This document shows, in pieces, positions 57,424 through 64,000 of a stretch of DNA of 64,000 bases. The notes under the pieces are model-generated. The model was not told the DNA's origin and did no database searches. It saw nothing but the letters and a program-made list of their open reading frames with translations. Position 1 is the stretch's first letter. Each line of letters begins with the position of its first letter. A program made the translations under genes and the position numbers. Origin of the DNA: Chitinophaga flava (GTDB lineage Bacteria > Bacteroidota > Bacteroidia > Chitinophagales > Chitinophagaceae); assembly GCF_003308995.1 (NCBI RefSeq), contig NZ_QFFJ01000001.1:434001-498000 (forward strand), given 5' to 3'.

Positions 57424-58126
57424 TGTGAAAAATATTGCCGGAAAAATCGTCTCCGCACTCTTCCCCCGCATCCGCTACAGTGTGATGGCCTACAGCTCGG
57501 AAGGGGAAGACCTTATCCTCAAACGTATTTTCGAAAAAAAGAAAAAAGGTGTTTATGTAGATATTGGCGCCCATCACCCCTTCCGTTTTTCCAACACTTA
57601 CCTGTTTTACAAAAGAAACTGGCGGGGAATCAATATTGATCCGCTTCCCGGCACACAGGCATTGTTCAACAAATACCGGCCTAAAGACATCAATCTGGAG
57701 ATGGGTGTTTCCGGTGTTCTGCAAGAGCTTACCTACGCAATCTTTAACGAACCGGCACTGAATACCTTTTCTGCAGAAAAAGTGCTGGAATACACCCAGG
57801 AGCCCTGCTACCAGGTCATTGATCGGAAAAAGGTGGAAACCCGTCCGCTGGCCGATATACTGGACCACTACCTGGACCCCGGCACTCCCATCGATTTTAT
57901 TACCATCGATGCAGAAGGAATGGACCTGGAAGTACTCCGCTCCAATAACTGGGATAAATACCGGCCATCCTATGTACTGGTAGAATCACAGCCATTTGAG
58001 CTGGAAAAGGAAGGCGACAGCGAATTACTCTGCCTGATGCGGGAAATGGGTTACAGCATTTTTGCCAAAACCTATTACACTTATTTCTTCCGGAACAACC
58101 GGTTAAAAGGCAATGAATGGTTATGA
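57416..58126 (+). CDS. FkbM-family methyltransferase (first)
   Basis: 236 residues. The SAM-binding motif GVYVDIGAHHPFRFSNT (about 46-62) and the later DFITIDAEGMDLEVL strand are typical for FkbM-type methyltransferases, which methylate hydroxyls of sugars or small molecules. The ATG at 57416 overlaps the flippase stop by 8 nt. An upstream in-frame ATG at 57356 would place 20 odd residues inside the flippase and was rejected. In this operon it probably O-methylates a sugar of the repeat unit. Confidence 0.88.
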   Translation: MNNVKNIAGKIVSALFPRIRYSVMAYSSEGEDLILKRIFEKKKKGVYVDIGAHHPFRFSNTYLFYKRNWRGINIDPLPGTQALFNKYRPKDINLEMGVSGVLQELTYAIFNEPALNTFSAEKVLEYTQEPCYQVIDRKKVETRPLADILDHYLDPGTPIDFITIDAEGMDLEVLRSNNWDKYRPSYVLVESQPFELEKEGDSELLCLMREMGYSIFAKTYYTYFFRNNRLKGNEWL

Positions 58127-59037
58127 TGAACACACCGGTTTTACTATTGATATTCAACCGGCCCGACAAGGTGCGGACGCTGATGCCCTATCTGCGACAG
58201 CAAAGGCCGGCACACCTGTTTGTGGCGGCAGACGGACCACGGCCCGACAGGCCAGCCGAAGCCCTCTTCTGTGAAGAAACCCGACAGGCCGTACTCTCAG
58301 CCATCGACTGGCCCTGTGAAGTAAAAACTCTCTTCCGCCACTACAATCTTGGCTGCGGAAAAGCTGTCAGCAGTGCTGTCTCCTGGTTCTTTGAACAAAC
58401 AGAAGAAGGTATCATCCTGGAAGATGACTGCCTTCCGGACCCTACTTTTTTTTCCTTCTGTACTGCGATGTTACAGCGTTACCGCCATGATCCGGCCGTG
58501 ATGCACATCAACGGCAGCAACTTCCAGTTTGGTAAACACCGGGGACATGCCTCCTACTATTACTCCCGCTTTGCGCATATATGGGGATGGGCTTCCTGGA
58601 AAAGAGCATGGAAACAGTACGACTTTACCATGGAACGTTATCAGGGTCTTTCTACTGAAGGCTTAAGCACTACCCTGAAGCATGATATGAAAGCGATACT
58701 ACGGCAACAGCTCGACACCTGGGACGTACAGTGGTTTCTGTCCGTATGGTTCAACAAAGGCTGGACCATCACCCCCAACCTGAGCCTGGTACGAAACACC
58801 GGTTATGGTACCGCCTCTACGCATACCATGCGGGAACCGGGATGGTTTAAAAAAATTGTATACGGCCAACTACCCATTATCACTCATCCGGAACAACGTA
58901 TACTGGATGAAGCAGCAGACCACTACGCTGCATCAGTGATGTTTTCGCCCAGTCGCCTGTATACAACTGTCCGGAAAGTGATCAAAGGCAATCCAGCATT
59001 ATTCAGGTTATACCAGCAGTTAATGCTTAAAAAGTGA
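58123..59037 (+). CDS. Glycosyltransferase, GT-A fold
   Basis: 304 residues. LLIFNRPDKVRTLM at the N-terminus and the acidic metal and nucleotide-sugar motif EDDCLPDPTFF identify a GT-A nucleotide-sugar transferase related to the GNT-I-like group; the WGWASWKRAW segment is a common feature of these bacterial enzymes. The ATG at 58123 overlaps the methyltransferase stop (ATGA); two other ATGs lie within six bases. Cytosolic, adds a sugar to the lipid-linked repeat unit. Confidence 0.88.
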   Translation: MMNTPVLLLIFNRPDKVRTLMPYLRQQRPAHLFVAADGPRPDRPAEALFCEETRQAVLSAIDWPCEVKTLFRHYNLGCGKAVSSAVSWFFEQTEEGIILEDDCLPDPTFFSFCTAMLQRYRHDPAVMHINGSNFQFGKHRGHASYYYSRFAHIWGWASWKRAWKQYDFTMERYQGLSTEGLSTTLKHDMKAILRQQLDTWDVQWFLSVWFNKGWTITPNLSLVRNTGYGTASTHTMREPGWFKKIVYGQLPIITHPEQRILDEAADHYAASVMFSPSRLYTTVRKVIKGNPALFRLYQQLMLKK

Positions 59038-59054
59038 AATGAAAAAATAAGACC

Positions 59055-60482
59055 ATGGAACCCATCTACATGGACGTTCGAAGCCACTATCTTTTTGTGG
59101 AAATTTTCAGGGAAAGCATGCCCCTGGTGATAGCTACAGTGCTGTTGACTGCCTATTACCGGAAGCGCATCAACATCCTTGAGATGCTGTTGTATGCCTT
59201 TGCTACCGAGGCATACACCGTGATGACCATTGGCCCTACCTTTAATGCATCCTTTTTTATTGCCCTCTTTATCTCCATCGACCAGTGTTATCAGGTATTG
59301 TCCGGCCGTCAGCCTATCCGGCAGGAATACCTGTTCGTACTGGTGTTCCCGCTTATCTCCCAGATACTGGTGATGATGGTGACGCAGTTGTATGAAGATC
59401 CCTTCTCCATTCAGGGTAGCACCACCAGCTATTATCTCCGGCCGCTTTATTTCTATCTCAAAAACTATATCCCGCTGCTGGCTATCGGTGCCAGGATCTT
59501 ACGGGAAAGAGACACGATCTCTTTTGAACAGATGCTGGCCACCATGAAAAAAATTGCATTGTTTGCCTGCGCTTTGGGTGTTGTACAACTGTTTGTACAG
59601 CTGGTGTTAAAAAACGACATACTGAGCGAACTACTCGGGTTACAACAAAGATATATGCTGGAAGACATCAACGGCCTCCTCGGAGTAAGGGTACAGGCAC
59701 TGTTTGGTGAACCTAAGGTTTTCTGCGCCTTCCTGTCACTGACTATTCCGGTTTTTCTGCGTGACCGCGAATACAAATCTGCGTTCCTGGTTTTTCTGAT
59801 GGCAGCGCAGACTTCATCGCAAACCTTCTGGATTAATTTGTTCGCTGCCTTCATCGTATTTGTATTGCTGAAGCCCATTTATCGTGTGCGTTTCAAGATA
59901 CTGGCCAGCCTGAGCCTGATCGTTGGCTTGTTTCTGCTCATTGCCAGCGCTAAAGACTTTTTAATGAAATATTATCTGGAGAACCGTGATCAGCCTGTTG
60001 CCCGCATGTTACTGGAACGCTCGGTCAGCAGATACGATACCCAATACTGGCAGGAAGACAACCAGGTGCTGGGCATTCCGCTTCAGCGGGACATGGAACT
60101 ACCGATCGTGGATTTTCTGAAAGACCACCCTTATCTCTTATTGACGGGGTATGGCCCTGGTAACAGTTCCTTTATCCCTTCCCAGTATTTTTCAGGGCAG
60201 CTGCGATATATGAATGCCATGGAAGGTGTGGGTGGACATAACCTGAATATGCGTTGGTTTTACATTCTGGCAGAATTTGGCATATTCGGCCTGATATTTT
60301 TCTTTTTACTGCTGACACGGGTTGAAAGAGAGATACCGCTATTCCAGCGCAATTATCTGGTATATATATCCGTATGCTTTTTTTTCAGCCAGATAGATTT
60401 GTTTTTGCTGATCGTGGCGCTGTTATGCCTGAGCGTACCTGAGGAAGACGAAGAACTGGTACATGAGCCACTATTAACTTAA
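59055..60482 (+). CDS. Polysaccharide polymerase-like membrane protein (Wzy-like)
   Basis: 475 residues with about ten to eleven membrane helices and a large loop (about 310-390) before the last helices, as in Wzy polymerases and O-antigen ligases. Sequence alone does not separate polymerase from ligase, but a complete Wzx/Wzc/OPX set around it and no other candidate polymerase makes Wzy the best call. It starts 17 bp after the glycosyltransferase and ends 7 bp before the next one. Confidence 0.75.
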   Translation: MEPIYMDVRSHYLFVEIFRESMPLVIATVLLTAYYRKRINILEMLLYAFATEAYTVMTIGPTFNASFFIALFISIDQCYQVLSGRQPIRQEYLFVLVFPLISQILVMMVTQLYEDPFSIQGSTTSYYLRPLYFYLKNYIPLLAIGARILRERDTISFEQMLATMKKIALFACALGVVQLFVQLVLKNDILSELLGLQQRYMLEDINGLLGVRVQALFGEPKVFCAFLSLTIPVFLRDREYKSAFLVFLMAAQTSSQTFWINLFAAFIVFVLLKPIYRVRFKILASLSLIVGLFLLIASAKDFLMKYYLENRDQPVARMLLERSVSRYDTQYWQEDNQVLGIPLQRDMELPIVDFLKDHPYLLLTGYGPGNSSFIPSQYFSGQLRYMNAMEGVGGHNLNMRWFYILAEFGIFGLIFFFLLLTRVEREIPLFQRNYLVYISVCFFFSQIDLFLLIVALLCLSVPEEDEELVHEPLLT

Positions 60483-60489
60483 AGAAAAA

Positions 60490-61605
60490 ATGAGAGTATA
60501 CCTGGACAATATTGTTTTTACGATTCAGCGGGCCGGAGGTGTTTCGGCCTACTGGTATGAGTTGCTGAAAGGTGTATGCCATAGCGGGCTTTCCGTTCAT
60601 TTACTGAATGCGGGCATGGCTCCGGGTAATGTATTTGAACAACAGATGGCTTATCAGCGCTGGCCCTGCATTCGGGAAAGTATGCTGCCCGCCGGTGTGC
60701 TGCGTTATCTGCCGCTCCGGTACCGACTGCCTGCCCGTGCTGTTTTCCATGGAGGATATTTACGGGTATCTCCGCAAAAAGATGTGCTGAACATCCTCAC
60801 CGTACATGATTTTGCACATGAACGGAAATTGTCCAGCGCCTTTCCCAGGAGCCTTGTCAATATCCGGCAGAAAGCTTATGGTATCCGCAAAGCAGATGGT
60901 ATCATCTGTATCTCTGACAGCACAAGGCAAGAGCTACTACATTTTTATCCGCAAACAGATCCCGGGAAAATCAGGGTGATCCATCATGGCATCAGCGATG
61001 ATTTTTTTCCGCATACGCCTGCTCCCCCACCCGGGCTGCCGGCATTACTGACACAGAAACCTTTTGTATTGTATGTGGGAGGACGTAACCACTACAAAAA
61101 CTTTCAGACCGCGGTAGCTACTATTGCCCTGCTTCCCCGCGAATACCGGCTGATAGTCGTGGGCGGTGGTTCTGCCAGCAGCGCGGAAATACAGCTTCTA
61201 CAGCAACGTATACCCGGCCGGTATCAGCTGTTGCCCGTTGTCAGCAATCAGGAGCTGAACTATCTGTATAATCAGGCTTTCTGTTTGTTGTACCCTTCTA
61301 TATACGAAGGTTTTGGTTTTCCACCGGGAGAAGCCATGAAAGCCGGATGTCCGGTAGTAGGCAGTAACCGGACCTCTGTCCCTGAAGTAGTAGGCGATGC
61401 CGGTCTGCTGGCTGAAATACCCCATGCAGAAACATTTGCAGCCTGCATACGCCAGCTGGAGTCCGGCACGCTCCGGCAACAACTGATTCAAAAAGGATAC
61501 CGGCAGGCCAGTCTTTTTTCCTGGAAAACCACTATCGCGGAAACGATCCGCTTTTATCACCATTGCTGGAACCATAAATTTTCCGAAGATGAATATCCTG
61601 TTTAA
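60490..61605 (+). CDS. Glycosyltransferase family 4
   Basis: 371 residues, GT-B fold. N-terminal MRVYLDNIVFTIQRAGGVSA has the glycine loop for the acceptor; IVVGGGS and the E-x7-E motif YEGFGFPPGEAM (about 272-283) are the signature for retaining GT4 enzymes. Start ATG at 60490 follows the polymerase stop by 7 bp. The gene overlaps the next methyltransferase by 17 nt. Confidence 0.92.
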   Translation: MRVYLDNIVFTIQRAGGVSAYWYELLKGVCHSGLSVHLLNAGMAPGNVFEQQMAYQRWPCIRESMLPAGVLRYLPLRYRLPARAVFHGGYLRVSPQKDVLNILTVHDFAHERKLSSAFPRSLVNIRQKAYGIRKADGIICISDSTRQELLHFYPQTDPGKIRVIHHGISDDFFPHTPAPPPGLPALLTQKPFVLYVGGRNHYKNFQTAVATIALLPREYRLIVVGGGSASSAEIQLLQQRIPGRYQLLPVVSNQELNYLYNQAFCLLYPSIYEGFGFPPGEAMKAGCPVVGSNRTSVPEVVGDAGLLAEIPHAETFAACIRQLESGTLRQQLIQKGYRQASLFSWKTTIAETIRFYHHCWNHKFSEDEYPV

Positions 61606-62326
61606 AATGGCAGATGCTGCCAGAGTGATGATCCGGTCGGGAAGAGGCCCCGGCGCCTTTCTGCAGGGAGGAGCTTCTGTGGCCTCCACACAGCTCGTTT
61701 ATAACTGCAGTCACTATATCCCGGCATTGCATACCGTACTGGACGTGGGTGCCAACATAGGCCAGTTTGCCCTGGCCATTGCACACCGCTATCCACAGGC
61801 ACATGTTTATTCCTTTGAACCCGTACCGACCACTTACAAAGAGCTGCAGCAACATACCAGGAAGGTACCGGCCATCCAGACCTTCAATTTCGCACTGGGC
61901 AGCAGCGAGGGTTCGCTGGAATTTTACAGCAACGAATACTCCCACGCCAGCTCAGCATTACAGGTATCTCCTGAACAGATACAGCTGCAACCCCAGACAG
62001 CCCGTACTCATAAAATGACAGTGCCGGTAACACAGCTCGATCACCTTCAGGACCTTATACTGAAAAGCCCCACCCTGCTGAAGCTGGACGTACAGGGCTT
62101 TGAGCAGGAAGTACTGCGCGGCGCAACCGCTACCCTGCAACAAATAGACTATCTGCTGTTTGAAACCTCCTTCATTCCTATGTACAGCGGCGAGCCGCTC
62201 TTCGATGAAATGCACCATTTTGTAAAATCGCTTGGCTTTGATTTTATAGCCCCCGTAGGATTTCTTCAGTCAGACAATTTGCAGATTCTGCAAATGGACC
62301 TATTATACCAACGAAGAGACAGATAG
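61589..62326 (+). CDS. FkbM-family methyltransferase (second)
   Basis: 245 residues. SAM motif VLDVGANIGQFALAIA (about 50-65), then VYSFEPVP and LLKLDVQGFEQEVL, typical for FkbM methyltransferases. It is only distantly alike the first one at 57416 and belongs to the more canonical subgroup. Probably O-methylates another position or sugar of the same polysaccharide. Confidence 0.9.
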   Translation: MNILFKMADAARVMIRSGRGPGAFLQGGASVASTQLVYNCSHYIPALHTVLDVGANIGQFALAIAHRYPQAHVYSFEPVPTTYKELQQHTRKVPAIQTFNFALGSSEGSLEFYSNEYSHASSALQVSPEQIQLQPQTARTHKMTVPVTQLDHLQDLILKSPTLLKLDVQGFEQEVLRGATATLQQIDYLLFETSFIPMYSGEPLFDEMHHFVKSLGFDFIAPVGFLQSDNLQILQMDLLYQRRDR

Positions 62327-62373
62327 TAAATAAGCTGAAATACTTTTTTTTAACAGATTATGCATTCGTGATT

Positions 62374-63771
62374 ATGAAAACCATTGTTAATGTGCCGTTA
62401 TTGCTAAGGCAACTCATAGATTGCCTGGTGCTCACCATTGCTTATCTATTGACACACCAGACCGTTTGTGCCCTCCAACAGGTGCTACATTACCCACTGA
62501 ACATACCCGTGCTGTGTATCAGCATCATCACCTGGGTAGCTACCGGGGTTCATCTTCACCTGTATGAGGACTTCCGCTCCCGTCCATTCTCCTATGAATT
62601 TATGGCGCTCATTAAAACATTGCTGCTGCATGTGTGTATTCTGACGTTTACCTTGTTTTATTTCTTTAAAATGTTCTACTCTCCGAGATTATTCGTCGGT
62701 ATATATTCAGGTTATATCTTCATCGGTATGATGTTCTCCAAAATCCTGATCAAAAAACTCTTCCTTCGGATCAGGATGAAAGGATATAACGTGAAAAATA
62801 TTCTGATCATAGGTGCCGGAGAAACCGCCATCCACTTCCATAATACCATTGCAGCCAACGACCACTTTGGCTATCAATGTATCGGCTTTGTAGACAATGA
62901 ACCCAATCATGCTCTCAATGGCAAATACCTGGGCCCTCTTTCCGCACTGGGGCATATTCTGGAAAATCATGAGATAGATGATGTGGTACTGGCCATCCCT
63001 GAAAGCAGCCGGGAAGAAACCGAAAACATTATCGTCACCAGCGAAAAAGCAGCCAAACGTGTGAAGATCATTGCCAACTGTTATAAACATTGTACTTCCA
63101 CGGTGAGTATGAGCCTGTTCGGCCACTTTCCGGTGATCACCATCCGCTCCTCCCCGCTGGATCACACAGGCAATCAGCAATTCAAGCGGTTGTTTGACAT
63201 CTGCTTCACTGTTTTTATGCTTATCACCTTCTCCTGGCTATTCCTGCTGATCGCCATTCTGATAAAAATCACCTCCCGGGGTCCTGTTATCTATAAGCAG
63301 GAAAGATGGGGGCTGAAAAACAAAAAACTAACCTTATATAAGTTCAGAACGATGGAGATGAACACTGAATACGATAGTAATGGCGTATTCAGACCCACCC
63401 TGCGCAATGATCCGCGGGTAACAGTTGTCGGCAAATTCCTGCGTCGTACAAACCTTGACGAGCTGCCGCAGTTTTTTAATGTACTGAAAGGGGACATGTC
63501 TTTTGTAGGCCCACGGCCCTATGTAACGCCGCATCATCTGGAGCTGAAAAGAACCATACAACACTATATGCTGCGACATCTGGTAAAACCAGGTATCACC
63601 GGTTGGGCGCAGGTCAACGGCTGCAGAGGTGAGGGCGACCGTATAGACCAATGGCAGAAACGCATCTATATGGACAACTGGTACATTGAAAACTACAGCT
63701 TCTGGCTCGATTGTCAGATTGTTTTCCAGACGATCGTTAATATGCTGAAAGGAGATAAAAATGCCTACTGA
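62374..63771 (+). CDS. Undecaprenyl-phosphate sugar-1-phosphate transferase (WcaJ-like)
   Basis: 465 residues. Four N-terminal membrane helices, a Rossmann-like CoA-binding domain (KNILIIGAGETA from about 145), a fifth hydrophobic helix (about 280-305) and the bacterial sugar transferase domain with YKFRTMEMNTE, LRRTNLDELPQFFNVLKGD and VGPRP. This polyisoprenyl-phosphate hexose-1-phosphate transferase starts repeat-unit synthesis by placing the first sugar phosphate on undecaprenyl phosphate. ATG at 62374 was preferred to a GTG two codons earlier. Located near the end rather than the start of the operon. Confidence 0.95.
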   Translation: MKTIVNVPLLLRQLIDCLVLTIAYLLTHQTVCALQQVLHYPLNIPVLCISIITWVATGVHLHLYEDFRSRPFSYEFMALIKTLLLHVCILTFTLFYFFKMFYSPRLFVGIYSGYIFIGMMFSKILIKKLFLRIRMKGYNVKNILIIGAGETAIHFHNTIAANDHFGYQCIGFVDNEPNHALNGKYLGPLSALGHILENHEIDDVVLAIPESSREETENIIVTSEKAAKRVKIIANCYKHCTSTVSMSLFGHFPVITIRSSPLDHTGNQQFKRLFDICFTVFMLITFSWLFLLIAILIKITSRGPVIYKQERWGLKNKKLTLYKFRTMEMNTEYDSNGVFRPTLRNDPRVTVVGKFLRRTNLDELPQFFNVLKGDMSFVGPRPYVTPHHLELKRTIQHYMLRHLVKPGITGWAQVNGCRGEGDRIDQWQKRIYMDNWYIENYSFWLDCQIVFQTIVNMLKGDKNAY

Positions 63772-64000
63772 CATGAAAACACCTGCCAAACGTATACTCA
63801 TGATCACCTCCAACTACGCACCGGAACCCAATGGCATCGGTAAGTATAACGGAGAGCTGATCCACTGGCTCGCAGCCAGGGGATATGACTGTACGGTACT
63901 GACCACTTATCCTTATTACCCCGAATGGAAGATCAGTCAGGTATACCGCCGTAATCAATATTTTTTTTCAAAAGAAAATGTAACAGCAGGACATAAACCA
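63761..64000 (+). CDS. Glycosyltransferase family 4, WcaI-like, partial (cut by window edge)
   Basis: 80 codons, open at the right edge. RILMITSNYAPEPNGIGKYN is the N-terminus of WcaI-type glycosyltransferases of colanic-acid-like clusters, with YPYYPEWK downstream as usual for them. An AAAGGAG sequence eight bases before the ATG at 63761 supports this start, which overlaps the preceding stop by 11 nt. A second ATG four codons on is less likely. Confidence 0.85.
   Translation, partial: MPTDMKTPAKRILMITSNYAPEPNGIGKYNGELIHWLAARGYDCTVLTTYPYYPEWKISQVYRRNQYFFSKENVTAGHKP

Overview
The window looks like a piece of a Bacteroidota chromosome, most likely Chitinophaga or a close relative. The protein signatures point there: a long outer-membrane/secretion flavour, an exact TAnnTTTG-type -7 element, AT-rich leaders without Shine-Dalgarno sequences, and secreted lipoproteins with Bacteroidota-like N-termini. 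No rRNA, tRNA, CRISPR array or insertion sequence was seen.

Layout. (1) 1-3,020: the end-truncated start of a secreted protein gene, a stand-alone acyl carrier protein, decayed coding debris and a secreted alpha/beta hydrolase. (2) 3,047-44,671, minus strand: two giant NRPS genes only 42 bp apart. The 6,184-residue upstream protein is C-A-T-E / C-A-T / C-A-T / C-A-T-E / C-A-T. The 7,675-residue downstream protein is docking domain, seven C-A-T modules, then a thioesterase. Reading the ten specificity residues of each A domain gives this predicted dodecapeptide: (acyl)-D-Ser - Asp - basic - D-X - X (X acid-rich code, perhaps 2,4-diaminobutyrate) - Thr - Ser - Asp - Asn - basic - Asp - basic. 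The condensation domain after the Thr module is unlike all others and looks like the amino-acid-modifying (dehydrating) class, so Thr6 may become dehydrobutyrine. The first condensation domain resembles that of EntF and could take an acyl or aryl group from a free carrier protein such as the one at 986-1,219. (3) 44,672-45,440: promoter and a string of five hairpins forming a structured leader for the NRPS operon. (4) 45,441-50,009, minus strand: an orphan VioB/RebD-type ferritin-like protein, a phosphatidylinositol-specific phospholipase C lipoprotein and a small unknown protein. (5) 50,230-52,855, plus strand: two tandemly duplicated membrane acyltransferases, each with its own copy of the upstream region. 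(6) 52,949-64,000, plus strand: an exopolysaccharide operon of the Wzx/Wzy type. It holds an outer-membrane export lipoprotein, a chain-length regulator/tyrosine kinase, a flippase, two FkbM methyltransferases, three glycosyltransferases (the last cut by the window edge), a polymerase-like membrane protein and the initiating undecaprenyl-phosphate sugar transferase. Most of its genes overlap or nearly touch.

The NRPS line appears to have grown by internal copying: Asp modules 2, 8 and 11 are near-identical cassettes, and an A-T-C-A block of about 4.6 kb (Asp then basic) occurs in both proteins. No MbtH-like protein, phosphopantetheinyl transferase, acyl-AMP ligase, exporter or regulator for the NRPS was found in the window.
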